Below are positions 53,520 through 62,102 of a stretch of 64,000 nucleotides of DNA, in pieces (positions within the stretch are counted from its first letter, which is position 1; each line of letters starts with the position of its first letter). The notes below the pieces were generated by a model. It was given only the letters and a program-made list of their open reading frames with translations. It was not told the DNA's origin and made no database searches. This DNA is from Streptomyces sp. Ru71 (GTDB lineage: Bacteria; Actinomycetota; Actinomycetes; Streptomycetales; Streptomycetaceae): NCBI RefSeq assembly GCF_002920535.1, contig NZ_PQSS01000015.1:1-64000 (forward strand). Direction: 5' to 3'. The translations under genes were made by a program, and so were the position numbers.

Positions 53520-54626
53520 GTGCGTGAGATCCTGCCGGCACTCGAACGCTGGTACGCCGCCGGTGTGCCGTTCGGGCTCGCCACGATCGTCGCGGTCAGC
53601 CGCAGCGCGCCGCGCGGGCCCGGCGCCGCCATGGCCGTGGGACCGGACGACGAGGTCGTGGGAAGCGTGTCCGGGGGCTGCGTGGAAGGCGCGGTGTTCG
53701 AGCTCGCCCAGGAGGTCGTGGACAGCGGCGAGGCCCGCCTGGAGACCTTCGGCTACAGCGACGAGGACGCGTTCGCGGTCGGACTGACCTGCGGGGGAGA
53801 GATCACCCTGCTGGTGCGCGCGGTGACGGCCGCGACGGAGCCCGTCTTCGGGGCGGTCGCCGCGTCCGTCGCCGCGCACGAGCCGGTGACCCTGGCGACC
53901 GTCGTCGACGGACCCGCCCCGCGCGGGTCCACCCTCGCCGTCTGGCCGGACCGGGAGGCCGGCACTCTGGGCACGCCCGGACTCGATGTCGCCGTCACCG
54001 CCGACGCGCGCGGCGAACTCGCCCTCGGCGCCACGGTCCTGCGCCACTACGGACCGCGCGGAGAGCGCCGCGAGGACGACGTCTCCGTCTTCCTGCAGTC
54101 CTTCGCCCCGCCACCGCGCATGCTGGTCTTCGGCGCCATCGACTACGCCGCCGCCGTGGCCCGGATCGGCGACTTCCTCGGCTACCGGGTCACCGTGTGC
54201 GACGCCCGCCCCGTCTTCGCCACGCCCAAGCGGTTCCCCGCGGGCGTCGAGGTCGTCGTCGACTGGCCGCACCGGTACCTGAGCGGCACCGACACCGACG
54301 GACGCACGGTGATCTGCGTCCTCACCCACGACCCGAAGTTCGACGTGCCGCTGCTGCGGGAGGCACTGCGCCGGCCGGCCGCCTACATCGGGGCGATGGG
54401 CAGCCGCCGCACCCACGACGAGCGGATCGCCAGACTGGCGGAGGCCGGACTCGCCGACGGCGAGCTGTCCCGGCTGCGCTCACCGCTCGGCCTCGACCTC
54501 GGCGCGCGTACGCCCGAGGAGGTCGCCGTGTCCGTCGCCGCCGAGATCGTCGCCCTGCGCTGGGGCGGCAGCGGGCAGCCGCTCACCGCGACCAGCGGGG
54601 CCATCCACCCGCCGGCGGCCGGCTGA
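53520..54626 (+). CDS. XdhC/CoxI family protein
   Basis: The 368-residue protein has the N-terminal XdhC motif SGGCVEGAVFELA and LTCGGEITLLV and a C-terminal Rossmann-like domain (MLVFGAIDYAAAVARIGDF, AYIGAMGSRRTH). XdhC proteins deliver sulfurated molybdenum cofactor to xanthine dehydrogenases or related enzymes. No molybdoenzyme gene is in the window, so the partner is elsewhere. Start GTG 53520 has AAGGAG upstream. Confidence 0.92.
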   Translation: MREILPALERWYAAGVPFGLATIVAVSRSAPRGPGAAMAVGPDDEVVGSVSGGCVEGAVFELAQEVVDSGEARLETFGYSDEDAFAVGLTCGGEITLLVRAVTAATEPVFGAVAASVAAHEPVTLATVVDGPAPRGSTLAVWPDREAGTLGTPGLDVAVTADARGELALGATVLRHYGPRGERREDDVSVFLQSFAPPPRMLVFGAIDYAAAVARIGDFLGYRVTVCDARPVFATPKRFPAGVEVVVDWPHRYLSGTDTDGRTVICVLTHDPKFDVPLLREALRRPAAYIGAMGSRRTHDERIARLAEAGLADGELSRLRSPLGLDLGARTPEEVAVSVAAEIVALRWGGSGQPLTATSGAIHPPAAG

Positions 54627-54629
54627 GCG

Positions 54630-55304
54630 TCAGGCGGACTTGCCGGGGGCCGAGCGGCGCACGGGGGCGAGCTGGTCGAAGCAGTAGTAGACGGCGAGCA
54701 GGGCGTGGGTGGCGAGCATCGCGACGGGGCTGACGTAGGCGAGTACCACGGTGGCCAGGTAGCACAGCCCTCCGACGCCGAAACGGCGCAGCGCCGCGCG
54801 GCGGTCCGCGGCCGGGACCGGCGTGTGGAGCCTGCTCGCGTCGCTGGTGAAGGCGAGGAAGAGCAGGGAGAAGGCGACGCCCATCGCGACCATCGTGGCG
54901 GCGTAGACCGCTGCGGCGGTGTGCGCGTCGGAGTCGGGGGCCGTCAGATAGGTGGCGAGCAGGCGGGTGGGGAAGGGGATCACGGAGACGGTCAGCAGCA
55001 GGAACAGGTTGGCGAAGAGCGTGCGGCGGTCGACCCGGCGGGCCAGGGCGCACATGGCGTGGTGGTTGATCCAGATGATGCCGATGACGAGGAAGCTGAC
55101 CAGGTAGGCGAAGTAGGCGGGCCACTGGTGCGCGAGCGCCTGGGCGAGCGACTCCTCCCGCGGGGAGTCGGGTTCCGGCACGCGCAGGTCCAGGACGAGC
55201 AGCGTGATGGCGATGGCGAAGACGCCGTCGCTGAACGCCTCCAGCCGAGCCGTGCTGAAGTCGGTCGCGCTGCGGGGCTCGGGAAGGCCAGGCTCGGTGT
55301 TCAT
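54630..55304 (-). CDS. TMEM175-family channel protein
   Basis: The 224-residue protein has the signature RLEAFSDGVFAIAITLLVLD in its first helix and about six TM segments. Bacterial TMEM175 proteins form potassium channels as tetramers. The start is ATG 55304 (AAGG upstream) or GTG 55313. It converges on xdhC with a 3-nt gap. Confidence 0.85.
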   Translation of the reverse strand: MNTEPGLPEPRSATDFSTARLEAFSDGVFAIAITLLVLDLRVPEPDSPREESLAQALAHQWPAYFAYLVSFLVIGIIWINHHAMCALARRVDRRTLFANLFLLLTVSVIPFPTRLLATYLTAPDSDAHTAAAVYAATMVAMGVAFSLLFLAFTSDASRLHTPVPAADRRAALRRFGVGGLCYLATVVLAYVSPVAMLATHALLAVYYCFDQLAPVRRSAPGKSA

Positions 55305-55467
55305 ACAAGTCACCCTTCACTCGTGCGCGCTTCACCCGTTCGCAGGAAAGAGTGGCCCCGCTCGCGGCTCACCGCATGGACGACGCGCCGCGGGGGAGAC
55401 TCGGACCGCCACCTTCCCGTGGCGAGGCAGGCGGCCACGGTCCCGTGGCGGCGAAGGGAGTGCGCCC

Positions 55468-56145
55468 ATGAGCGAAGCCGTCTTCGTCGCCGACTTCGCC
55501 TCCGCCAGCCAGTGGGTCGCGGGGCGCACCTGGGCCTATCCCGACGGTGGCCCCACCAATCCGGGCGACGACAAACTCGACCGCCTCACCGCCGACCCCG
55601 GCCACTCCCGCACCGGCACCTTCCGCGCCACCCGCCGCGCCGACGGCCTGTGGGACACGGGTCTGCTGACCACCGAGGGCAGCACCGAGGCCTTCATGGT
55701 CCGCACCGGCGACCGTCTGGAGACCCGGGTGCGCCTGCCGGTCGGGCTGGGCGCCTGGCCGGCGATCTGGACCTGGCGGGACGGCGGCAACGAGGTGGAC
55801 GTGTTCGAGTACCACCCGGACCACCCCGACCTGCTGGAGCTCACCAACCACGTCCGCCACGGGGGAGCGTACGTCCGCGACGACGCCGTCCGGCCCGGCG
55901 CCGTCGTCGACCTGAGCGTGACGTTCGGCCGGCGCGACGTGGTCTGGCGGCTCAACGGGCGCGAGGTCCTCGCCGACGGCCGGGGTGTGGGGCCCGCCTG
56001 GCGGGCCTACCTCATCGTCAACCTCTCCGTCTGCGCGGGCCGCTACCACCCGCCCCCCGACGCCGCCGCGACCGAGCTGTCCTACGAGGTGCAGGCCCTC
56101 ACCGTGCACCGCGACCGGCACCAGGCCGCGGCGGCCGGCGGCTGA
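55468..56145 (+). CDS. GH16-like beta-glucanase-fold protein, no signal peptide
   Basis: The 225-residue protein has a jelly-roll-like sequence with the GH16 catalytic pattern NEVDVFEY (ExDxxE) at about 111-118 and aromatic residues typical of glucan-binding clefts (WPAIWTWRDGG). There is no export signal, so it may be cytoplasmic or use a non-classical route. ATG 55468 has AAGGGA upstream. Substrate unknown. Confidence 0.78.
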   Translation: MSEAVFVADFASASQWVAGRTWAYPDGGPTNPGDDKLDRLTADPGHSRTGTFRATRRADGLWDTGLLTTEGSTEAFMVRTGDRLETRVRLPVGLGAWPAIWTWRDGGNEVDVFEYHPDHPDLLELTNHVRHGGAYVRDDAVRPGAVVDLSVTFGRRDVVWRLNGREVLADGRGVGPAWRAYLIVNLSVCAGRYHPPPDAAATELSYEVQALTVHRDRHQAAAAGG

Positions 56146-56191
56146 CGGCGGGGGCTTGGGTACGGTGAGGGCCCCGACCCAGGAGAGTGCT

Positions 56192-57034
56192 GTGCCCGTC
56201 CGCCCCCGTGTGCTGTTCGTGACCGATCTCGCCTACCAGGCCCGGGGGCGGCGCTACTGCGACGAGGACATCTTCCTGTCGTCGCGGCTGCGCGGCGACT
56301 TCGACATCGCCCTGTGCCATCCGCTGGACGCGGCCGCCCTGCTGGACGCCTTCGACGTGGTCGTGGTCCGCAACAGCGGACCGGTGCTGCACTACCAGCA
56401 GGAGTACGACGCCTTCCGCCGCCGGGCCGTCGAGCGCGGCGCCCTGGTCTACAACCCGCTGTCCGGCCGGGCCGACATGGCCGGCAAACAGTACCTGCTG
56501 GATCTCACGGCCGCCGGCTACCCGGTCATCCCCACCGTCGACCGGCCCGAGGACCTCCACGCGCTGCCCGAGACCGACCAGTACGTGATCAAGCCGAAGG
56601 CGGGCGCGGACTCCATAGGCCTCACCTTCGTCCCCCGCGAGCGGCTGGGCGGCTTCGACCACGGCGACGTGCTGGTCCAGCCCCGCGTCGACTTCCGCCA
56701 CGAGGTGTCGTTCTACTACGTCGACGACGCCTTCCAGTACGCCCTGTACGCGCCCGACCCGGATCGGCGCTGGGTCCTGGAGCCCTACCGGCCGACCGAG
56801 GCCGACCTCGACTTCGCCCGCCGCTTCATCGACTGGAACACCCTCGACCACGGCATCCAGCGGGTGGACGCCTGCCGCACCCGGGAGGGTGACCTGCTGC
56901 TGGTCGAGCTGGAGGACCTCAACCCCTATCTGTCCCTGGACCGGGTCGACGAGCCGGTCAGGGACGCCTTCGTGCGCAGCATGACGCAGTCCCTGCACCG
57001 GCTCCTGGACACGGGTCAGCGCATCAGGCGGTGA
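56192..57034 (+). CDS. ATP-grasp domain protein
   Basis: The 280-residue protein has an ATP-grasp arrangement: nucleotide-binding lysine region YVIKPKAGADSIGLTFVPRE and a metal-binding end LLLVELEDLNPYLSLD. It starts at GTG 56192 with AGGAGA upstream. Such enzymes join a carboxylate to an amine or thiol. The 3' end overlaps a convergent small membrane protein gene by 19 nt. Confidence 0.75.
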   Translation: MPVRPRVLFVTDLAYQARGRRYCDEDIFLSSRLRGDFDIALCHPLDAAALLDAFDVVVVRNSGPVLHYQQEYDAFRRRAVERGALVYNPLSGRADMAGKQYLLDLTAAGYPVIPTVDRPEDLHALPETDQYVIKPKAGADSIGLTFVPRERLGGFDHGDVLVQPRVDFRHEVSFYYVDDAFQYALYAPDPDRRWVLEPYRPTEADLDFARRFIDWNTLDHGIQRVDACRTREGDLLLVELEDLNPYLSLDRVDEPVRDAFVRSMTQSLHRLLDTGQRIRR

Positions 57035-57189
57035 CGCCGGCCGCCGCGGCGGAACCGGGTGGCCCCGTAGACGAGGTCGGCCACCAGGACGACGACACCG
57101 ATGATCAGCAGGTAGAGGAGACCGTGGACGGTCGCCCCGATGATGCCCAGGATCAGGGCCACGATGATCAACAGTAGGAACAGGCTCAT
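57016..57189 (-). CDS. 57-residue two-TM membrane protein
   Basis: This small gene reads MSLFLLLIIVALILG, then HGLLYLLIIGVVVLVADLVY and a basic tail RFRRGGRRHR. It has GGGAGGAC before ATG 57189. Its 3' end overlaps the end of the ATP-grasp gene on the other strand by 19 nt. It resembles small hydrophobic proteins often induced by stress in Streptomyces, but no family was confirmed. Confidence 0.75.
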   Translation of the reverse strand: MSLFLLLIIVALILGIIGATVHGLLYLLIIGVVVLVADLVYGATRFRRGGRRHRLMR

Positions 57190-57212
57190 CCTGTCCTCCC
57201 GGTCCGTGCCGG

Positions 57213-57569
57213 TCAGCGACGGGCGAGGCGCCGTTCGCCCCCGGCACCAGGGGTGTACTCGATGTCGTAGTGGGCGAAGACGGAGGGCTCGTCCTCGGCC
57301 GGGAGTACCCCGTCCACATTGATGGACGGAGCCTTCTTGACCAGGTTCTTGGACGGGGCGACCTTCAGATAGCCCGGGCCGACGGTGGCTCCGTCGAGCG
57401 GGACGAACACCAGCCGGCGACGAGTGGGCAGGCCGACGGTGACGGTCGCGAAGAACGGCTGGTCGCTCGTCGTGTCCACGTAGACCGACTCCAGCGCGCC
57501 GATCTTGTGGCCCTCGCTGTCGACCACGTCGTGTCCACGCCAGTTACGGATGTCGTCGGCTTCGAACAT
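57213..57569 (-). CDS. PRC-barrel domain protein
   Basis: The 118-residue protein has a PRC-barrel domain (about 1-80; IRNWRGHDVVDSEGHKIGAL, LVFVPLDGATVG). The start is ATG 57569 with GGGAGG 5 nt upstream. PRC-barrel proteins act in RNA or photosynthetic complexes and as stress proteins. It lies just before the small membrane protein gene and is probably co-transcribed with it. Confidence 0.85.
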   Translation of the reverse strand: MFEADDIRNWRGHDVVDSEGHKIGALESVYVDTTSDQPFFATVTVGLPTRRRLVFVPLDGATVGPGYLKVAPSKNLVKKAPSINVDGVLPAEDEPSVFAHYDIEYTPGAGGERRLARR

Positions 57570-57690
57570 GAAGGCCTCCCGTCGCGCAGACCCTTGAAGG
57601 GACTCCATGCCGGTACCACCGTGGGGCACGTCTCACACCCGTGCGGCCCCGGGCACGGCCACTCGGCCCCAGCCCGACCCACCGTCGAGA

Positions 57691-57707
57691 CACAACCACG
57701 GGTTGTG
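57691..57707. promoter_or_regulatory. Palindrome CACAACC-ACG-GGTTGTG
   Basis: A perfect 7-bp-arm palindrome lies between the divergent PRC-barrel and MFS genes, 122 bp from the former and 102 bp from the latter start. It is probably a regulator site. Confidence 0.55.
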
Positions 57708-57808
57708 CCTGTGCGATCGGTCGGTTGTTTGATCTCCAGGTGAGCTCCCGGCTTTGATACCGAGGGTCAGCAGGTGGTTGTCCGCGAGCGGTGAGGGGCA
57801 CGTCGGGG

Positions 57809-59080
57809 ATGAGGAATGGGCGGGCACTCGGACGCGGGTTCGCGTGGCTGTGGGCGGCGTATGCCGTCAGTGCGTGCGGCACCTGGCTCGGGTTCGGGGC
57901 GTTCCCCCTGCTCGCGGTCCTCGTACTGCACTCCGGGCCGGCCCAGGTGGCGGCCCTGTCCGCCGCCGGGCGAGCGGTGGGGGCCCTGGTCGCGGTGCCC
58001 TTGGGCCCCTGGGTGGAGTTCCGCCGCAAGCGGCCCGTCATGATCGCGATGGACCTGATCCGGTGCGCGGCGCTGATGAGCGTCCCCGCCGCCTTCGCCC
58101 TCGGCCGGCTCGACTTCGCGCAGCTCCTCGTCGTCTCCGTCGTCGTCGCCGCGGCGGACATCGCCTTCAACGCGGCCGGCGGTGCGTATCTGAAGGCGCT
58201 CCTGCCACGGCGGGACCTGCTCGTCGCCAACGGCCGGCTGGAATCCACGACATGGACCGTGACCATGATCGGACCACCGCTCGGCGGTGCCGCGATCGGA
58301 CTGTTCGGCCCGGTGACGACCGTGATCGCCAACGCGGTCAGCTTCCTGCTCTCCGCACTCGGCATCCACGCCGCCGGCGGAACCGAGCCGCGGCGCGTAC
58401 GGACCGGTGCGCCACGGATGAGAGCGGGCGATCTGCTCGAAGGCTGGCGCCACATCCTCGGCCGGAGCGCGCTGCGCCCGCTGTTCTTCAACACGATCGC
58501 GGTCAACGGCCTGATCATGGCCTCCGAGCCGCTGCTCGCCGTACTCCTGCTGGACCGCCTCGGGTTCACGCCCTGGCAGTACGGCCTGGTCTTCGCCGCA
58601 CCCTGCGCCGGCGGCCTGGTCGGCTCGCGCCTGGCACGCCGGCTCGTGGCGCGGTGGGGCACCCACCGGGTGCTGCGCACCGCCGGACTGCTGCGCGCGT
58701 GCTGGCCGGTGGGACTGGCGTTCGTCCAGCCCGGCACGCCCGGGATCGTCCTGGTCGTCGCCTGCCAGCTCGGCCTGGTGACCTGCTGCGCGGTGTTCAA
58801 CCCCGTGCTGGCCACCCACCGGCTCGACCACACCGACCCCGACCGGGTGGCCCGCACCCTGGCCGCGTGGTCGGTCAGCACCAGCACCGGCATCGCGGTC
58901 CTGACCGCCCTGTGGGGCCTGCTGGCCGCCGTGACCGGCCCCCGCATCGCGATCGGCGCCGCCGGAGTGCTGCTCCTGGCCACTCCGCTGCTCCTGCCGC
59001 GCCGCGCGAACCCGCCGCACGACAGAGTGAGTGAGCGGTTGGAAGTCCCCACGGCCACGGACAGGACCGGCGATCGGTAG
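57809..59080 (+). CDS. MFS transporter
   Basis: The 423-residue membrane protein has about 12 hydrophobic segments and resembles multidrug MFS proteins of the MFS_3/enterobactin exporter type. ATG 57809 has GAGGGG about 10 nt upstream; GTG 57791 is an alternative. The next gene is an ABC exporter in the same direction, 219 nt away. Confidence 0.85.
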   Translation: MRNGRALGRGFAWLWAAYAVSACGTWLGFGAFPLLAVLVLHSGPAQVAALSAAGRAVGALVAVPLGPWVEFRRKRPVMIAMDLIRCAALMSVPAAFALGRLDFAQLLVVSVVVAAADIAFNAAGGAYLKALLPRRDLLVANGRLESTTWTVTMIGPPLGGAAIGLFGPVTTVIANAVSFLLSALGIHAAGGTEPRRVRTGAPRMRAGDLLEGWRHILGRSALRPLFFNTIAVNGLIMASEPLLAVLLLDRLGFTPWQYGLVFAAPCAGGLVGSRLARRLVARWGTHRVLRTAGLLRACWPVGLAFVQPGTPGIVLVVACQLGLVTCCAVFNPVLATHRLDHTDPDRVARTLAAWSVSTSTGIAVLTALWGLLAAVTGPRIAIGAAGVLLLATPLLLPRRANPPHDRVSERLEVPTATDRTGDR

Positions 59081-59210
59081 GTTCCCGAGTCCGCGCTCGT
59101 CACTTCCGTCACAAGACCGGCGTTTCGGCCACAACCGGACCGCCCTGCGGCCGTGCACCGCCGCGTCCGGGCTCGTCGCGCCCTGGAAACTCCGGGTCCG
59201 TACGACGTCC

Positions 59211-59230
59211 GAATCGAGCGCGTTCGATTC
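59211..59230. promoter_or_regulatory. Palindrome upstream of the ABC exporter
   Basis: GAATCGA-GCGCGT-TCGATTC has perfect 7-bp arms and lies 70 bp before the exporter start. It could bind a regulator of the exporter. Confidence 0.5.
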
Positions 59231-59299
59231 CCGCGCGGCCTCGTTGTGCTGAGCATCGCCGGACCATCCAGGTGCGGCGCCGGCCCAAGGAGGACGCAG

Positions 59300-61189
59300 G
59301 TGCCCATGACCGACGCCTCGACCGAAAGCTCCCCGACCCCACCCCCTCCGCCCCCGGCCACGATCAGCTTCGGGGGCAAGTTCGGCAAGAACCCGCTGGA
59401 GGACGCGGGGTTCACGACGATGTGCGCACGGCTGCCCTCCGTCCTCGGGCACACCGCGCGCATGGCCTGGACCGTCGACCGGTCGGCGGCCGTCCTGCTG
59501 CTGGCCTGCCAGGTGCTCACGGGCGTCGCGGCCGCCGTCGTCCTCGGTTTCACCGCCAGGGCCATGACGCACGTCCTCGGCACCGGCACCGTGCCCGAAC
59601 GCCTGCACGCGGCACTGCCCGCCCTGACCGTCGTGACGATGGCCGCCGCGGTGGGCCGGATCAGCGGCGCGCTGGCCTCCTACGCGGACGGCAGGATCAC
59701 CCCGCGCCTGGTCACGGAGGCGGATGTCGCACTGGTCGCCGCCGTCTGCCGGGTCGAGGCGGCGGCGTACGGGGAGGACGGCTTCGCCGACCGGCAGGAG
59801 GCCGCCGAGGTCGGCGTCACGCGCACCACGATGATGGTCAAGGACGCCCAGCGGTTCATGGCCGCCCTCATCCGCATGATCGCCGCGGCCGGTGTGATCA
59901 CCGCCCTGCACTGGCTGATGCTCCCGCTGTTGCTGCTGGCCGTGCTGCCCGCCGGAGCGGGCGCCGTACTGTCCGCCCGCGTCGACTACGAGACGCACTA
60001 CGCCAACGTCGGCGACCGCAATGTGCGCGGCATGATGCGCTGGTGGGCCACCTACTCCCGGCACGGTGACGAGGTCCGCGCCAACGGCATGACCGGCTAC
60101 CTCGTCTACTGGTACCGCGCCCTGTCCGAACGCATCGACCGGCGCACCCTGACCGCGGCCCCGCGCATGCTCCGGATCGTGCTGGCCACCTCCGCCCTGG
60201 GCGGCGTGTTCCTGCTGCTCACCTGGGCCGCCCTGGCCTGGCTGGCCGGCAGCGGACGCATCGCGCTGCCGGTCGCGGCCACCGCCGTCGTCGCGGTGCA
60301 GACCACGCTGGGCGCGCTGTCCCAGCTCGTCCAGAACGGCGCCGCGCTCTTCCACACCTCCCTCTACCTCGCCGACATGCGCGCCTTCCTCGACATGGCC
60401 GCCGAGAAAGCCCCCCGGCGCGGCGGGGCGACGATCCCCGAGCGGGTGGAGGAGATCCGGCTCGACGAGGTCGTCCACCAGTACCCCGGCAAGGACGAGC
60501 CCGCCGTCGCGGGGGTCTCCCTCACCCTGCGCCGCGGCGAGATCCTGGCGATCGTCGGGGAGAACGGCTCCGGCAAGTCCACGCTGACCAAGCTGATCAC
60601 CGGAATCCTGCTCCCCGACAAGGGGCGTGTGCTGTGGGACGGCACCGACCTGGCCCAGGCCCGGCCGGACTCGGTGTGGCAGCGGACCTCCCTGGTGCCG
60701 CAGAACTTCGCCTGCTGGCCCCTGCGCGCACGGGAGAACATCACCCTCGGCCAGCCCAGGACGTACGACGACGGCCCGGTGTGGGAAGCCGTCGACGCCG
60801 TCGGCATGCGCGAGACGATCGAGAAGCTGCCCCAGGGGCTCGACACCCTGCTCGCCCGCGAACTGTTCGGCGGGGCCGAGCTGTCCGGCGGGCAGTGGCA
60901 GCGGCTGGTCTGCGCACGGGCCCTGTACCGCCGTACGCCCTTGCTGGTCCTCGACGAGCCCACCTCGCAGATGGACCCGCGCGGTGAGCACCAGATCTTC
61001 CTGGAGATCAAGCGCATCGCGGCCGAACGCATGACGATCGTCGTCACGCACCAGCTGGAGAACACCCGCCTCGCGGACCGGATCGTCGTCATGCGCGCCG
61101 GCCGCATCATCGAACAGGGCAGCTACGACGACCTCGCGCACGCCGGCGGCCTGTTCGCCGAACTCCTCGCCCTGGCCAAGGACCGCTGA
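59300..61189 (+). CDS. ABC exporter half-transporter (fused TMD-NBD)
   Basis: The 629-residue protein has an N-terminal Pro-rich tail, about six TM segments (about 60-370) and a C-terminal ATPase with Walker A GENGSGKST, signature LSGGQWQR, Walker B LLVLDEP and H-loop VTHQ. The start is GTG 59300 with AAGGAGG 6 nt upstream; ATG 59306 is an alternative. A conserved segment TISFGGKFGKNPLEDAGF opens the protein, a feature of a subgroup of actinobacterial exporters. Substrate unknown. Confidence 0.88.
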   Translation: MPMTDASTESSPTPPPPPPATISFGGKFGKNPLEDAGFTTMCARLPSVLGHTARMAWTVDRSAAVLLLACQVLTGVAAAVVLGFTARAMTHVLGTGTVPERLHAALPALTVVTMAAAVGRISGALASYADGRITPRLVTEADVALVAAVCRVEAAAYGEDGFADRQEAAEVGVTRTTMMVKDAQRFMAALIRMIAAAGVITALHWLMLPLLLLAVLPAGAGAVLSARVDYETHYANVGDRNVRGMMRWWATYSRHGDEVRANGMTGYLVYWYRALSERIDRRTLTAAPRMLRIVLATSALGGVFLLLTWAALAWLAGSGRIALPVAATAVVAVQTTLGALSQLVQNGAALFHTSLYLADMRAFLDMAAEKAPRRGGATIPERVEEIRLDEVVHQYPGKDEPAVAGVSLTLRRGEILAIVGENGSGKSTLTKLITGILLPDKGRVLWDGTDLAQARPDSVWQRTSLVPQNFACWPLRARENITLGQPRTYDDGPVWEAVDAVGMRETIEKLPQGLDTLLARELFGGAELSGGQWQRLVCARALYRRTPLLVLDEPTSQMDPRGEHQIFLEIKRIAAERMTIVVTHQLENTRLADRIVVMRAGRIIEQGSYDDLAHAGGLFAELLALAKDR

Positions 61190-61202
61190 GCCCCCCCACC
61201 GC

Positions 61203-61607
61203 TCAGGTGGTGCGGGTGCTGCGCCGTGGGCCGCCGTACTCCTCGTCCGTGACGTGCTCCAGCCAGTCGACCTCGTCGGTCTCCCACAGGGCGATGTGGG
61301 TCATGAAGTGCTCGGGGGCCGCACCGTGCCAGTGCTCCTCGCCCGGCGGCGTCCAGACGACGTCGCCGGGGTGGGCCTGGAGGATCTCGCCGCCACGCGA
61401 CTGGATCAGGGCGATGCCCTCGACGATGTAGAGGGTCTGGCCGAGGCCGTGGGAGTGCCAGGCGGTGCGGGCGCCCGGCGCGAAACGGACCGCGTTGGCG
61501 CGGGCCCGGGACGGCTCCTCGCCGCGGTGGATGACGTCCGCCCAGGCGTCCCCGGTGAACCACTCGGCCGGCAGCTTCATGGTCGGCTGCTTCTTCAGAA
61601 GTTCCAT
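61203..61607 (-). CDS. Cupin-domain protein
   Basis: The 134-residue protein has both cupin motifs: WHSHGLGQTLYIVEG (metal His) and PGDVVWTPPGEEHWHG. The start is ATG 61607. It is related to small cupins such as bacterial hydroxynitrile lyases and dioxygenase-like proteins. It is co-transcribed with the CMD gene upstream and is divergent from an XRE regulator. Confidence 0.88.
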   Translation of the reverse strand: MELLKKQPTMKLPAEWFTGDAWADVIHRGEEPSRARANAVRFAPGARTAWHSHGLGQTLYIVEGIALIQSRGGEILQAHPGDVVWTPPGEEHWHGAAPEHFMTHIALWETDEVDWLEHVTDEEYGGPRRSTRTT

Positions 61608-61638
61608 GTGCCGTCTCTCCGTGCTGCTGGTGTGCCGC

Positions 61639-61959
61639 TCAGGCGCCGCGCTCGTCGGCGATCTGCTTCAGGCGGGTGATCGCGGACATGGCGTTGGGCC
61701 AGCCCGCGTAGAAGGCGAGGTGGGTGATCGCCTCGGACAGCTCCTCCACGCTGAGCCCGTTGTCGAGGGCGACACCGAGGTGGTAGCCGAGCTGATCGCC
61801 GCGATAGAGGGCGGCCAGCACACTCACGGTCACCAGACTCCGGTCGCGCGGCGACAGCCCGGGCCGTTCCCAGACGTCACCGAACAGGACGTCATCGGTG
61901 ACCTCGACGAGCTTGGGCGCGACGGCGGCCAGCTCGGGGGGTGCGGACTGCTTCGGCAT
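61639..61959 (-). CDS. Carboxymuconolactone decarboxylase-family protein
   Basis: The 106-residue helical protein has the CMD pattern GDVWERPGLSPRDRSLVTVS and HLAFYAGWPNAMSA, without the redox CxxC of the AhpD type. It may act on lactones or as a reductase with the cupin encoded 31 nt downstream. The two form a unit controlled by the divergent XRE regulator. Confidence 0.88.
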   Translation of the reverse strand: MPKQSAPPELAAVAPKLVEVTDDVLFGDVWERPGLSPRDRSLVTVSVLAALYRGDQLGYHLGVALDNGLSVEELSEAITHLAFYAGWPNAMSAITRLKQIADERGA

Positions 61960-62102
61960 GACGACGACTCCTTGGTCGAAACGGGGGTTCCACGGCTGCC
62001 GTCTTCGAGGAAACCGCAGGCCGGCCGGGTGAAGAAGGGCCTGCCGTCACAGGTACTGACAGAACCCCCCAGGGCTGAGCCGTCCGTCCTAGCCTGGGGC
62101 GT

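Noticed and set aside
59211..59240. tRNA T-arm-like TTCGATTC, considered as a tRNA or attachment site
   Set aside because: The flanking bases do not form the T stem and no acceptor or anticodon arms are present. It is better read as a palindromic operator.
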